Positions 56,379-64,000 of a DNA stretch of 64,000 nt are shown piece after piece. Below the pieces are notes generated by a model that searched no databases, had not been told where the DNA came from, and saw nothing but the letters and a program-made list of their open reading frames with translations. Origin of the DNA: Collinsella sp. An7. Lineage in GTDB: Bacteria; Actinomycetota; Coriobacteriia; Coriobacteriales; Coriobacteriaceae. Within the stretch, counting starts at the first letter, position 1. Each line of letters starts with the position of its first letter. The translations under genes were made by a program, and so were the position numbers. The stretch lies in assembly GCF_002159335.1 (NCBI RefSeq), contig NZ_NFHP01000004.1:1-64000 (forward strand). The letters run 5' to 3'.

Positions 56379-59300
56379 ATGGCTTCGCTCAAAACGAGCC
56401 ACCGTTGGGTGGTAGCTCCCGAGAACCCCGAGCTCGCGCAAGAGCTCTCCTCCGGGCTCAACGTCGCGCCGCTCGTGGCGCGCATCATGGTCGCGCACGG
56501 CATCGCCTCTGTCGAGGAGGGCAGGCTCTTCCTCACACCCTCGCTCGAGCGCGACTGGGCCGACCCGCTCACCATTCCCGGCATGTACGAGGTCGCAACG
56601 CGCGTGGAGCGGGCGCTCGACGCGCACGAGACCATCGCGATCTTTGGCGACTTCGATGTGGACGGCATCACCTCGACCTGCCTGCTCACCGAGGCTCTGC
56701 GCGCGCTCGGGGGCGACGTGCACCCCTTCATCCCGCACCGCTTTGACGAAGGGTACGGCCTCAGTCAGGCGGCGCTCGACCGCGTGATCGGGGATTGCGC
56801 GCCGAGCGTGGTGGTTACGGTCGACAACGGCATCGCCGCGCGCGACGAGGTGGCCTACCTGCGCGAACGCGGCATCGATCTCGTGGTGACCGACCACCAC
56901 GAGCCCTCCGACATGGTGCCGCGCGGCGTGCCGCTCACCGACCCTAAGCTCGCGCCGACGGGCCCCTCGCGCGAGCTTGCGGGAGCGGGCGTGGCGCTCA
57001 AGCTCGTGCAGGTGCTGGGCGAGCACCGCGGCAAGCCCGACCTGTGGCGCACGCTCACCGAGGTCGCGGCGCTCGGCACCGTGTCGGACATGATGCCCCT
57101 CACGCCCGAGAACCGCGCACTCGTGGCCGACGGCATCGCGCAGATGCGCGCCACGGCGCGTCCGGGCTACATCGCGCTCGCCGCGCTCACCCGCACCGAC
57201 CTCTCCACCATCACCGCCGACGCGCTCTCGTTCTCGCTCATCCCGCGCCTCAACGCCGCCGGGCGCATGGCAGACCCCACGCTCGCCCTCAACCTGCTGC
57301 TCGAGCGCGACCCGGTCGAGGCCGGCCGGCTCGCCGCTGAGCTCGAGGCCATCAACCAGGAGCGCCGCGACATCGAGGCCGAACTCACAGCCGACGCGCT
57401 CGCCAAGGTCGAGGAGACCTACACGGGTGGCCGCTGCGTAGTGGTGGGCGGCGAGGGCTGGCACGAGGGCGTCAAGGGCATCGTGGCGAGCCGCATCGTC
57501 AACCGCTATCACGTGCCGGCGCTCCTCTTCTCCATCGAGGGCGACGTGGCGCGGGGCTCCGGCCGCTCGGTGGGCACCGTCAACCTCTTTGACGCGGTGG
57601 AGCGCTGCGCCGATCTGCTCACGCGCTTTGGCGGCCACGCGGGCGCCGTGGGCGTGACGCTCCCCGCGGCAAACCTGCCCGCGCTGCGCGAGCGGCTCGA
57701 CGCCGTGCTCTCGGAGCTGCCGGCGGAGGCCTTTGAAGACAAGGGTGAGGTGGCGGCCACCGTTACGCTCGGCGAGCTCACCATAGAGAACATCGAGCAG
57801 ATCGGGCTGCTGGAGCCCTTTGGCCAGGGCAACCGCGTGCCGCTCTTGGCGGCGACGGGCGTGACCATGGCCGACCGCTCCTGCGTGGGGCGGACGGGCG
57901 ACCACATGCGCTTCACCGCGACGGACGGGATCTCGAGCGTGGCGGCCATCATGTTCCGCGCGCCCGACCCCGACGTCCTCTGCTCGTGCGATAGCGTGGT
58001 CGACCTGGTTTTTGAGGCGGTGGCGGAGCACTGGCAGGGCCGCGTGAAGCCCAAGCTCATGGTGAAGGACATCCTGCGCCACGACCGCGCGGACGGTGCG
58101 GGGGGCGGTGTCGCGCCCGTCACTGCAGGTGATGTCGCGGCAGACGACGCGGGTACGACAGAGGTGGCCTGGGGCGCAGCCGATGCCGACCCGGACGAGC
58201 CCACCACCCATGCACGGGCGGCTACCCCCGATGGCCGCGCCCGCCGCGCCACGCTCGAGCGCCTCCCCTACGACGAGCTCACGCGCACATTGCTGCACGC
58301 GCTCATCGGCGGGGCCGCGCCACATCCCGCCCAGCGCGAGGCGCTCGATGTCCTCGGCCGCGGCGAGAGCGCGCTTGCCATCATGGGCACGGGGCGCGGC
58401 AAGTCCCTCGTCTTTCAGGTGCACGCCGCGCGCGAGGCCGTGCTCAACCACCATGCGAGCATCTTCGTCTATCCGCTCCGCGCCCTCATCGCCGACCAGG
58501 CCTTCCACCTGGTCGAGCTCCTCGGCGGCTACGGCGTGTCGGTGGGCGTCCTCACGGGCGAGACCACCGAGGCCGCGCGCGACCGGATCTTCCATGGCAT
58601 CGCCACGGGCAACGTGGACGTGGTGCTCACCACGCCGGAGTTTCTCGCCATCCACCGGGCCCGCTTTGCCGAGAGCCGCCGCGTGGGCTTTGTCGCGGTG
58701 GACGAGGCTCATCACATCGCGGCCGCGCCGGGCGGCGACCGCAGTGCCTACCTCGAGCTCCCCGAGGTGCTCACGGCGCTCGGCCACCCGACGGTTCTCG
58801 CCGTCACGGCCACGGCCGACGCGCGCACGGCCGGGCAGATCATGCGGCTCCTCGGCATCTCGCGGCAGATCGTGGACGATGCCGACCGCCCCAACCTCCA
58901 CCTTGAGGACGACCGCAATCTCGCGAGCCGCGAGAACCGCCTTGTCTCCATCGTGGCGACGGGGGAGAAGTGCGTGGTCTACGTCAACTCGCGTGAGCAG
59001 ACGGTCGCGCTCGCCCGCACGCTCCGCCAGCGCGTGCCCGAGCTCGGCGGGGCGATCGCCTTCTACAACGGCGGCCTTGCGCGCGAGGCACGCTCCCGCG
59101 TGGAGGAGGCCTTCCGTGCCGGTGAGCTCACCTGCATCGTCTCGACCTCGGCCTTTGGCGAGGGAGTCAACCTCCCCGACATCCGGCACGTGGTGCTCTA
59201 CCACATGCCCTTCTCGGCCACGGCCTTTAACCAGATGAGCGGCCGGGCCGGGCGCGACGGCGAGCCGGCGCTCATCCACGTCATGTACTCCGCGCGCGAT

Positions 59301-59750
59301 GCCCGCATCAACGAGCGCCTGCTCGATGCCGCCGCCCCCGAGCGCGGTGAGCTCGTGACGCTCTACCGGGCGCTCCAGACCATATGGCGCCGCCACCGGG
59401 GCACCACGGGCGAGCGCACCTTTCAGGCGAGCGACCTCGACATCGTGAGCATGTGCCGCGCCATCGACGCCCGCGAGACGGTTGACGAGCGGAGCGTGGC
59501 GAGCGGCATCCAGATCTTTGAGGAGCTCGGCTTTGCCCGCGTGACGGGCATTGCCGACGGCCGGCGTATCGAGATGCGCGAGCAGCCGGGGCACATGGCG
59601 CTCACCGAGTCGATCCGCTATCTTGAGGGCCTGCGCGCCCGTTCGGCCTTTGCTACGTTTCGGAGCTGGGCGCTCGACGCCTCGCCTCGTGATATGCTTA
59701 ACCGAATAACCCGTCCCATCACCCCGGGGCGCGGCGACACCCCGGCGTAG
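56379..59750 (+). CDS. recJ: RecJ exonuclease fused to a RecQ-like helicase
   Basis: The protein has 1,123 aa. About 1-565 are RecJ: IFGDFDVDGITST (DHH motif I), VVTVDNGI, VVTDHHEP (about 168-175), the GTVSDMMPL and RLNAAGRMADP regions, and the DHHA1 segment SGRSVGTVNLFDAVERC...FGGHAGA, then the OB-like domain. About 640-1123 are a superfamily 2 helicase: GTGRGKS (about 671), VDEAHH (about 773), AVTATADART, VYVNSREQT, FGEGVNLPD, QMSGRAGRDGEP and a RecQ-like C-terminal helical part. It would unwind and degrade 5'-ended single strands in recombination and repair. The ATG at 56379 has only a weak ribosome binding site (AAGGA, 11 nt). Confidence 0.92.
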   Translation: MASLKTSHRWVVAPENPELAQELSSGLNVAPLVARIMVAHGIASVEEGRLFLTPSLERDWADPLTIPGMYEVATRVERALDAHETIAIFGDFDVDGITSTCLLTEALRALGGDVHPFIPHRFDEGYGLSQAALDRVIGDCAPSVVVTVDNGIAARDEVAYLRERGIDLVVTDHHEPSDMVPRGVPLTDPKLAPTGPSRELAGAGVALKLVQVLGEHRGKPDLWRTLTEVAALGTVSDMMPLTPENRALVADGIAQMRATARPGYIALAALTRTDLSTITADALSFSLIPRLNAAGRMADPTLALNLLLERDPVEAGRLAAELEAINQERRDIEAELTADALAKVEETYTGGRCVVVGGEGWHEGVKGIVASRIVNRYHVPALLFSIEGDVARGSGRSVGTVNLFDAVERCADLLTRFGGHAGAVGVTLPAANLPALRERLDAVLSELPAEAFEDKGEVAATVTLGELTIENIEQIGLLEPFGQGNRVPLLAATGVTMADRSCVGRTGDHMRFTATDGISSVAAIMFRAPDPDVLCSCDSVVDLVFEAVAEHWQGRVKPKLMVKDILRHDRADGAGGGVAPVTAGDVAADDAGTTEVAWGAADADPDEPTTHARAATPDGRARRATLERLPYDELTRTLLHALIGGAAPHPAQREALDVLGRGESALAIMGTGRGKSLVFQVHAAREAVLNHHASIFVYPLRALIADQAFHLVELLGGYGVSVGVLTGETTEAARDRIFHGIATGNVDVVLTTPEFLAIHRARFAESRRVGFVAVDEAHHIAAAPGGDRSAYLELPEVLTALGHPTVLAVTATADARTAGQIMRLLGISRQIVDDADRPNLHLEDDRNLASRENRLVSIVATGEKCVVYVNSREQTVALARTLRQRVPELGGAIAFYNGGLAREARSRVEEAFRAGELTCIVSTSAFGEGVNLPDIRHVVLYHMPFSATAFNQMSGRAGRDGEPALIHVMYSARDARINERLLDAAAPERGELVTLYRALQTIWRRHRGTTGERTFQASDLDIVSMCRAIDARETVDERSVASGIQIFEELGFARVTGIADGRRIEMREQPGHMALTESIRYLEGLRARSAFATFRSWALDASPRDMLNRITRPITPGRGDTPA

Positions 59751-59780
59751 CCAGACGCCGCAACCGTGTGAGGAGGCCCC

Positions 59781-62174
59781 ATGGATGCCGCAACGCGTGC
59801 CGCGCACGACGCGACGCTCACCTCATCGTCGAAGATGGTGCACTACACCCATGCCGACGACCTCCCGCCCGAGATCTGCGCCGACGACTACGACGAGCTC
59901 GCCGGGCTCTGCCGCAAGTACATGAGCGACGAGGACTGCGCGCTCATGGAGCATGCCTACTGCTTCGCGGCCGAGAAGCACGCCGCCCAGCGCCGCCGCT
60001 CGGGCGAGCCCTACATCAACCACCCCGTTGAGGTTGCGATCATCCTGGCCGAGCTCAAGATGGACTGCGACGTGATCTGCGCGGCGCTTTTGCACGACAC
60101 GGTGGAGGACACCGAGGTTTCGCTCGCCGACGTGCGCGACATCTTTGGCGAGACGGTGGCCGGCCTCGTGGACGGCGTCACCAAGCTCACCAACATCGAG
60201 GTCGACAGCATGGACGAGAAGCAGGCCCTCAACCTGCGCAAGATGTTTCTCGCCATGTCGAAGGACATCCGTGTGATCATCGTCAAGCTGGCCGACCGCC
60301 TGCACAACATGCGGACGCTCGCCGCGCTGCGCGAGGACCGCCGTCTCTTTAAGGCGCGCGAGACCATGGACGTCTATGCGCCGCTCGCCGACCGCCTGGG
60401 CATGAGCTCCATCAAGTGGGAGCTCGAGGACCTCTCGTTCTTCTATCTGGAGCCCGAGGCCTACCAGCGCATCGCCCGCATGGTGGCCGAGAGCCGCGAG
60501 GTGCGCGAGCGCTACCTCGCCGAGACCATCAAGACCCTCACCGACGAGCTGCACGACGCCGGGCTCGAGGGGTTTCAGATCAACGGGCGCTCCAAGCACT
60601 ACTGGTCGATCTACCAGAAGATGAAGCGCAAGGGCAAGGAGTTCTCCGAGATCTACGACCTCGTGGCCATGCGCGTCATCTGTCACACGGTGGGCGACTG
60701 CTACTCGGCGCTCGGCGCGGTGCACGCCCTGTGGCACCCCATGCCGGGGCGCTTCAAGGACTACATCGCCAACCCAAAGCTCAACAACTACCAGTCGCTC
60801 CACACCACGGTCATCGGGCCCACGGCGCGCCCGCTCGAGATCCAGATCCGTACCTACGAGATGCACGAGCAGGCCGAGTACGGCATCGCCGCGCACTGGC
60901 TCTACAAGCGCTCGGGCGGCTCGTCGGCCACCAAGTCGGTCGACGCCCAGCGCCTTGACGAGCAGATCAACATGCTCAAGCACACGCTCGACTGGGCGGC
61001 CTCCGACGACATCGACGACCCCAAGGAGTTTTTGCACTCGCTCAAGGTCGACCTCTACGACCAGGAGATCTTTGTCTTTACCCCCAAGGGCGAGATCATG
61101 AGCTTGCGCGCGGGCTCCACGCCGCTCGACTTTGCCTACGCCGTGCACACCGAGGTGGGAAACCACTGCGTGGGCGCCAAGGTCAACGGCGTGGTGGCGC
61201 CGCTCACGCACGAGCTCGAGATGGGCGACCGGGTGGAGATCCTTACCAACAAGAACTCCAAACCCTCGCGCGACTGGCTGACCATCGTAAAGACCCCGAG
61301 TGCCCGCTCCAAGATCCGCCGGTACTTTGCCGCGGCGACCAAGGACGAGGACGCTGCCGCCGGGCGCGAGATTCTGGCCAAGGACCTGCGCAAACGCGGC
61401 TACGGCATCTCCACGCCGCGCTCCACGCGCGCGCTCACCGCCGTGTGCGAGCAGCTGAATTACCGCCATCTCGAGGACCTCTTCGCCGCCATCGGCTCGG
61501 GCAAGGTGGCGCCGCGCCTCGTGGGCAACCGCGTGCAGCAGATCTTGGACCCCAAGCCCGAGATTCCCGCGGTGCCCCTTGCGGGGGACGGCTCGGCTGC
61601 CGGCGCTACGGGCGCGGCGGGCGAACGCCCGGCGCGGGGGAGCAACCGCCGGCCGCGCTCCGGCGGCTCGGGGCACGGCTCCAAGGGGAGCTCCGGCGTG
61701 GTGGTCAAGGGTTCGTCCGACTCCGGGCTGCTCGTGCGCCTTGCGCATTGCTGCAACCCTGTGATGGGCGACGACATCGTGGGCTTTGTGACCCGCGGCC
61801 GCGGCGTCTCGGTCCACCGGGCCGACTGCCCCAACGTCAAGGGGCTCATGGAGCACCCCGAGCGCATGATCGACGTGGCATGGGACACGCGTGCCGACGC
61901 CGCCTTTAGGGTCGAGATCGTGGTCGAGTGCCTCGACCGCATGGGGCTCCTCAAGGACGTGACCATCGCCATTGGCGAGGCCGGGGCGAACATTCTCTCG
62001 GCGGCGACCTCCACCAACCGCGATGGCGTTGCCGTGCTGCGCTTCTTGGTGGAGATCTCCGACGCGAGCGGGCTCGATCCGCTGCTGGCCGCCATCAGCC
62101 GGGTGGAGAGCGTCTACGACGCGCGCCGCCTCAAGCCGGGAGAGGGCGCGCTGCAGATGAAGAGAAGGGGGTAA
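59781..62174 (+). CDS. relA: RelA/SpoT-type bifunctional (p)ppGpp synthetase/hydrolase
   Basis: The protein has 797 aa. The HD hydrolase domain (about 45-200) has AAEKHAAQRRRSGEPYINHP and ALLHDTVEDT, with the essential HD pair. The synthetase domain (about 240-370) has INGRSKHYWSIYQKMKRKGKEFSEIYD (G-loop), NYQSLHTTVIGP and the Glu in EIQIRTYEMHEQAEYGIAAHW. The TGS domain (about 430-490) is followed by a linker and an ACT domain (about 715-790). Both active sites look intact, so it probably makes and breaks the alarmone. ATG follows AGGAGGCCCC, 30 nt after the RecJ fusion. Confidence 0.97.
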   Translation: MDAATRAAHDATLTSSSKMVHYTHADDLPPEICADDYDELAGLCRKYMSDEDCALMEHAYCFAAEKHAAQRRRSGEPYINHPVEVAIILAELKMDCDVICAALLHDTVEDTEVSLADVRDIFGETVAGLVDGVTKLTNIEVDSMDEKQALNLRKMFLAMSKDIRVIIVKLADRLHNMRTLAALREDRRLFKARETMDVYAPLADRLGMSSIKWELEDLSFFYLEPEAYQRIARMVAESREVRERYLAETIKTLTDELHDAGLEGFQINGRSKHYWSIYQKMKRKGKEFSEIYDLVAMRVICHTVGDCYSALGAVHALWHPMPGRFKDYIANPKLNNYQSLHTTVIGPTARPLEIQIRTYEMHEQAEYGIAAHWLYKRSGGSSATKSVDAQRLDEQINMLKHTLDWAASDDIDDPKEFLHSLKVDLYDQEIFVFTPKGEIMSLRAGSTPLDFAYAVHTEVGNHCVGAKVNGVVAPLTHELEMGDRVEILTNKNSKPSRDWLTIVKTPSARSKIRRYFAAATKDEDAAAGREILAKDLRKRGYGISTPRSTRALTAVCEQLNYRHLEDLFAAIGSGKVAPRLVGNRVQQILDPKPEIPAVPLAGDGSAAGATGAAGERPARGSNRRPRSGGSGHGSKGSSGVVVKGSSDSGLLVRLAHCCNPVMGDDIVGFVTRGRGVSVHRADCPNVKGLMEHPERMIDVAWDTRADAAFRVEIVVECLDRMGLLKDVTIAIGEAGANILSAATSTNRDGVAVLRFLVEISDASGLDPLLAAISRVESVYDARRLKPGEGALQMKRRG

Positions 62175-62211
62175 CGCGGCCCCGCGGTCTCCCGTAGCAC
62201 CCGATTTGGGT

Positions 62212-62468
62212 CCTCAATCGTCGGTCGGCGCCCTTAGGCGTCCTCCCTCCTCTTTTGGGCAACCTCGGGCACTACGGAAGGCCGTACCCGGCCCGCTGAG
62301 GCACGCCACCTTGCCGTTCAAGATTTCGGGCATGGCCCTAAGGCCTATCCCAAAGTCTTTCGCGGCAATCTGGCGCACTTCAGCGGGCCGTATGCTGTTG
62401 TCGATGGGTCAGTTGGGGACGTGTTCCATTTGACCCATTTCGGGACAATGGGGCAGGGGCTTTGTCCC
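62212..62468. repeat. composite intergenic repeat copy F with inserted 102-nt hairpin
   Basis: CCTCAATCGTCGGTCG (62212-62227) recurs from copy C. Then comes a long imperfect hairpin 62289-62390 (arms CGGCCCGCTGA / TCAGCGGGCCG, further paired blocks CGCCA/TGGCG, TTGCCG/CGGCAA, loop CTAA at 62338-62341). After it lie the family core with terminal ATGGGTCA (62404-62411) and TGACCCAT (62431-62438) around TTGGGGACGTGTTCC, and a final hairpin GGGACAA (62442-62448) / TTGTCCC (62462-62468). There is no coding frame in this 371-nt gap. Confidence 0.85.
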
Positions 62469-62502
62469 GCCAGCCCCCTGCCCTCATCTACGCCCGGCTG
62501 GG

Positions 62503-62508
62503 TACAAT
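62503..62508 (+). promoter_or_regulatory. candidate -10 box of the hydrolase gene
   Basis: TACAAT, 37 nt before the start codon at 62546; no clear -35. Confidence 0.45.
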
Positions 62509-62545
62509 CGTCTCAATTGATTACGTGCATTGTTGAGGAGGCGTC

Positions 62546-63223
62546 ATGGCTGATAGCTTTACGCTCGATACGACCCCCTGCGGGACGGTTGAGGTTGCGT
62601 ATGTGGTCAACGGTCCGATTGAGACCAACACGTACTTTGTCATCTCGGGTGACGAGGCGGTGGTGATCGACCCGGCGTGGGACGGGGAGGAGCTGGCGCG
62701 TTCGTTTGCGGCGGCGCACCCCGGAGTGAGAATCCGGGCCATCGTGTGCACGCACGGTCACGCCGACCACGTGGGTGGCGTGGCGGGTCTTCGCAAGGCG
62801 CTCCCCGAGATTGAGTACCTGCTTCCCGCCGAGGATGTCGCAACTGTGGAGACCAATATCGCGCGCCAGCGCACCTGGGGCATCGAGACGCCGGATCCGG
62901 GTGAGCCGACCCGCTTGGTGCACGAGGGCGACGTCATCACGGTCGGGTCGGCCCGGCTGCAGGCGATTGCAACCCCAGGGCACACACCGGGCGGCATGGT
63001 GTACTTCTGCGCGATCGACCAGGGGCCCATCGCCTTTGTGGGCGACACACTCTTTCCGGGGAGCCACGGTCGCACCGACCTCGCAGGTGGCGACGAGGTT
63101 GCCATCATCCGCTCGCTCCGGCGTCTGGGGCAGCTGCTCCCGTCTGCGACCAGCTGCCTTGTGGGCCACGGCCCCTCGACCACCATCGAACGCGAGCTCG
63201 CCACGAACCCGTTTATGCGCTAG
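62546..63223 (+). CDS. metallo-beta-lactamase-fold hydrolase (glyoxalase II-like)
   Basis: The protein has 225 aa. The metal site THGHADHVGG (about 71-80) is the THxHxDH motif, with further ligands in ATPGHTPGG (His near 147), VGDTLFPGSHGRTDL (bridging Asp) and the final GHGPSTTIERE. Such small members include hydroxyacylglutathione hydrolase-like and other thioesterases; lacking the extra C-terminal helical domain of classical GloB, the substrate stays open. ATG follows GTTGAGGAGGCGTC. Confidence 0.9.
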   Translation: MADSFTLDTTPCGTVEVAYVVNGPIETNTYFVISGDEAVVIDPAWDGEELARSFAAAHPGVRIRAIVCTHGHADHVGGVAGLRKALPEIEYLLPAEDVATVETNIARQRTWGIETPDPGEPTRLVHEGDVITVGSARLQAIATPGHTPGGMVYFCAIDQGPIAFVGDTLFPGSHGRTDLAGGDEVAIIRSLRRLGQLLPSATSCLVGHGPSTTIERELATNPFMR

Positions 63224-63361
63224 GGGTGGCTGCCCGAGCGGGGCGGTGCCGATGGTGCGGACACCGCACCGAAACCGGCTGCCCGCGCCCTGCTCGCACC
63301 GGAGCCGTTGGGCTCGACGTCTGCCTCCCCGCGTATCGAGCGTCTACGCCCACGGCGCGCG

Positions 63362-63370
63362 TGGTACACT
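63362..63370 (+). promoter_or_regulatory. putative extended -10 promoter of fba
   Basis: TGG-TACACT, 39 nt upstream of the fba start codon. The upstream gap also contains a hairpin GGTGCGG-ACA-CCGCACC near 63254-63270. Confidence 0.5.
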
Positions 63371-63409
63371 AAGAGCGTCATTGGGCAACCCGTCTATTGG
63401 GAGGTTTCT

Positions 63410-64000
63410 ATGCTCGTCAATGCAGCTGACATGCTCAAGAAGGCCGAGGCCGGCAAGTACGCCCTCGGTGCCTTCAACACCAACAACCTGGAGTGGACGC
63501 TCGCTATTCTCCAGGCTGCCGAGGAGGCCAAGAGCCCGCTGATCATCCAGTGCACCGCCGGTGCCGCCAAGTGGATGGGCGGCTTCAAGGTCTGCGCCGA
63601 CATGGTCAAGGCCGCCGTCGAGGCGACCGGCGTGACCGTCCCCGTTGCGCTGCACCTCGACCATGGTTCGTATGAGGACTGCTTCAAGGCTATCGATGCC
63701 GGCTTTACCTCCATCATGTACGACGGCTCCCACGAGGAGACCTTCCAGCTCAACCTCGACCGCACCAAGGAGCTCGTGGAGCTCGCCCATGCCAAGGGCC
63801 TCTCCATCGAGGCTGAGGTCGGCGGCATCGGCGGCACCGAGGACGGCGTGACCTCCTCCGGCGAGCTCGCCGATCCGGCCGAGTGCAAGCAGATCGCCGA
63901 TCTGGGCGTCGACTTCCTCGCCTGCGGCATCGGCAACATCCACGGCGTGTACCCCGAGGATTGGGCCGGCCTTTCGTTCGAGCGCCTCGGCGAGATCAAG
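63410..64000 (+). CDS. fba: fructose-bisphosphate aldolase class II (3' end outside window)
   Basis: Zn-dependent aldolase that splits fructose 1,6-bisphosphate. Only the first 197 codons are inside the window and the frame is open to the edge. Motifs seen are LGAFNTNNLEWTLAILQAAEE at the N-terminus, LHLDHGSYEDC with the metal/catalytic Asp-His pair, TSIMYDGSHEE and IEAEVGGIGGTEDG, then FLACGIGNIHGVYP. The start follows TTGGGAGGTTTCT. With tpiA, gap, pgk and gpmI it adds another glycolytic step, but from a separate promoter. Confidence 0.96.
   Translation, partial: MLVNAADMLKKAEAGKYALGAFNTNNLEWTLAILQAAEEAKSPLIIQCTAGAAKWMGGFKVCADMVKAAVEATGVTVPVALHLDHGSYEDCFKAIDAGFTSIMYDGSHEETFQLNLDRTKELVELAHAKGLSIEAEVGGIGGTEDGVTSSGELADPAECKQIADLGVDFLACGIGNIHGVYPEDWAGLSFERLGEIK

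Noticed and set aside
56361-59807. 1,148-codon minus-strand open frame
   Set aside because: Antisense to the RecJ-helicase fusion and without recognisable domains; a codon-bias artefact.

Overview
This 64-kb chromosomal segment is GC-rich with compact, mostly co-directional genes. The 16S rRNA signatures and protein content suggest an anaerobic, gut-type actinobacterium of the class Coriobacteriia, close to Collinsella or Enorma. This placement comes from reading the sequence and was not checked by a search. Supporting points are the actinobacterial block uvrC-rapZ-whiA-gap-pgk-tpiA-gpmI-secG, a siroheme reductase with clostridial-type domains, many flavoproteins and no respiratory-chain genes.

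Layout. (1) 1-5588: an rRNA operon (leader, 16S, tRNA-less spacer, 23S, 5S, terminator) with long complementary flanks that define the pre-16S and pre-23S processing stems. (2) 5655-14342: coaE, a lytic transglycosylase, uvrB, a membrane protein, mrp and two FAD-dependent oxidoreductases. (3) 14361-25008: a truncated amidotransferase relic next to a repeat, then a convergent three-module siroheme reductase, two small flavin proteins, an APC permease, and a siroheme branch made of a CbiK-Met8 fusion, hemC and a CobA-HemD fusion. (4) 25182-34491: uvrA, an NlpC/P60 wall hydrolase, a YbaK-type deacylase, murJ with a long N-terminal extension, and uvrC. (5) 34697-42027: rapZ, whiA (yvcK is missing between them), lower glycolysis and secG. 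(6) 42479-50666: an oligopeptide ABC transporter (oppABCDF) and a second binding protein. (7) 51072-64000: tRNA-Leu(GAG), a PAS/GAF/PP2C phosphatase, cutC, a double-GNAT protein, a RecJ-RecQ-like fusion, a RelA/SpoT enzyme, a metallo-beta-lactamase-fold hydrolase and the start of class II aldolase fba.

How the genes work together. The tetrapyrrole genes could make siroheme from hydroxymethylbilane precursors and supply the siroheme reductase encoded nearby. UvrA, UvrB and UvrC are all present, together with a RecJ/helicase fusion. GAP, PGK, TPI, PGM and FBA cover the middle and lower Embden-Meyerhof pathway. MurJ, the transglycosylase and the NlpC/P60 protein act on the wall. RelA/SpoT, the PP2C phosphatase, WhiA and RapZ are regulators.

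Most unusual content. The spaces between genes carry several families of palindromic repeats. The most interesting is a two-copy element (30718-30852, in frame inside murJ, and 48618-48726) with identical internal-loop sequences but unrelated, perfectly paired outer and inner stems. A second family, with the core TGGGGACGTGTTCC..TGACCCAT, occurs at least five times, with two further diverged copies and one likely related palindrome that borders a truncated gene.
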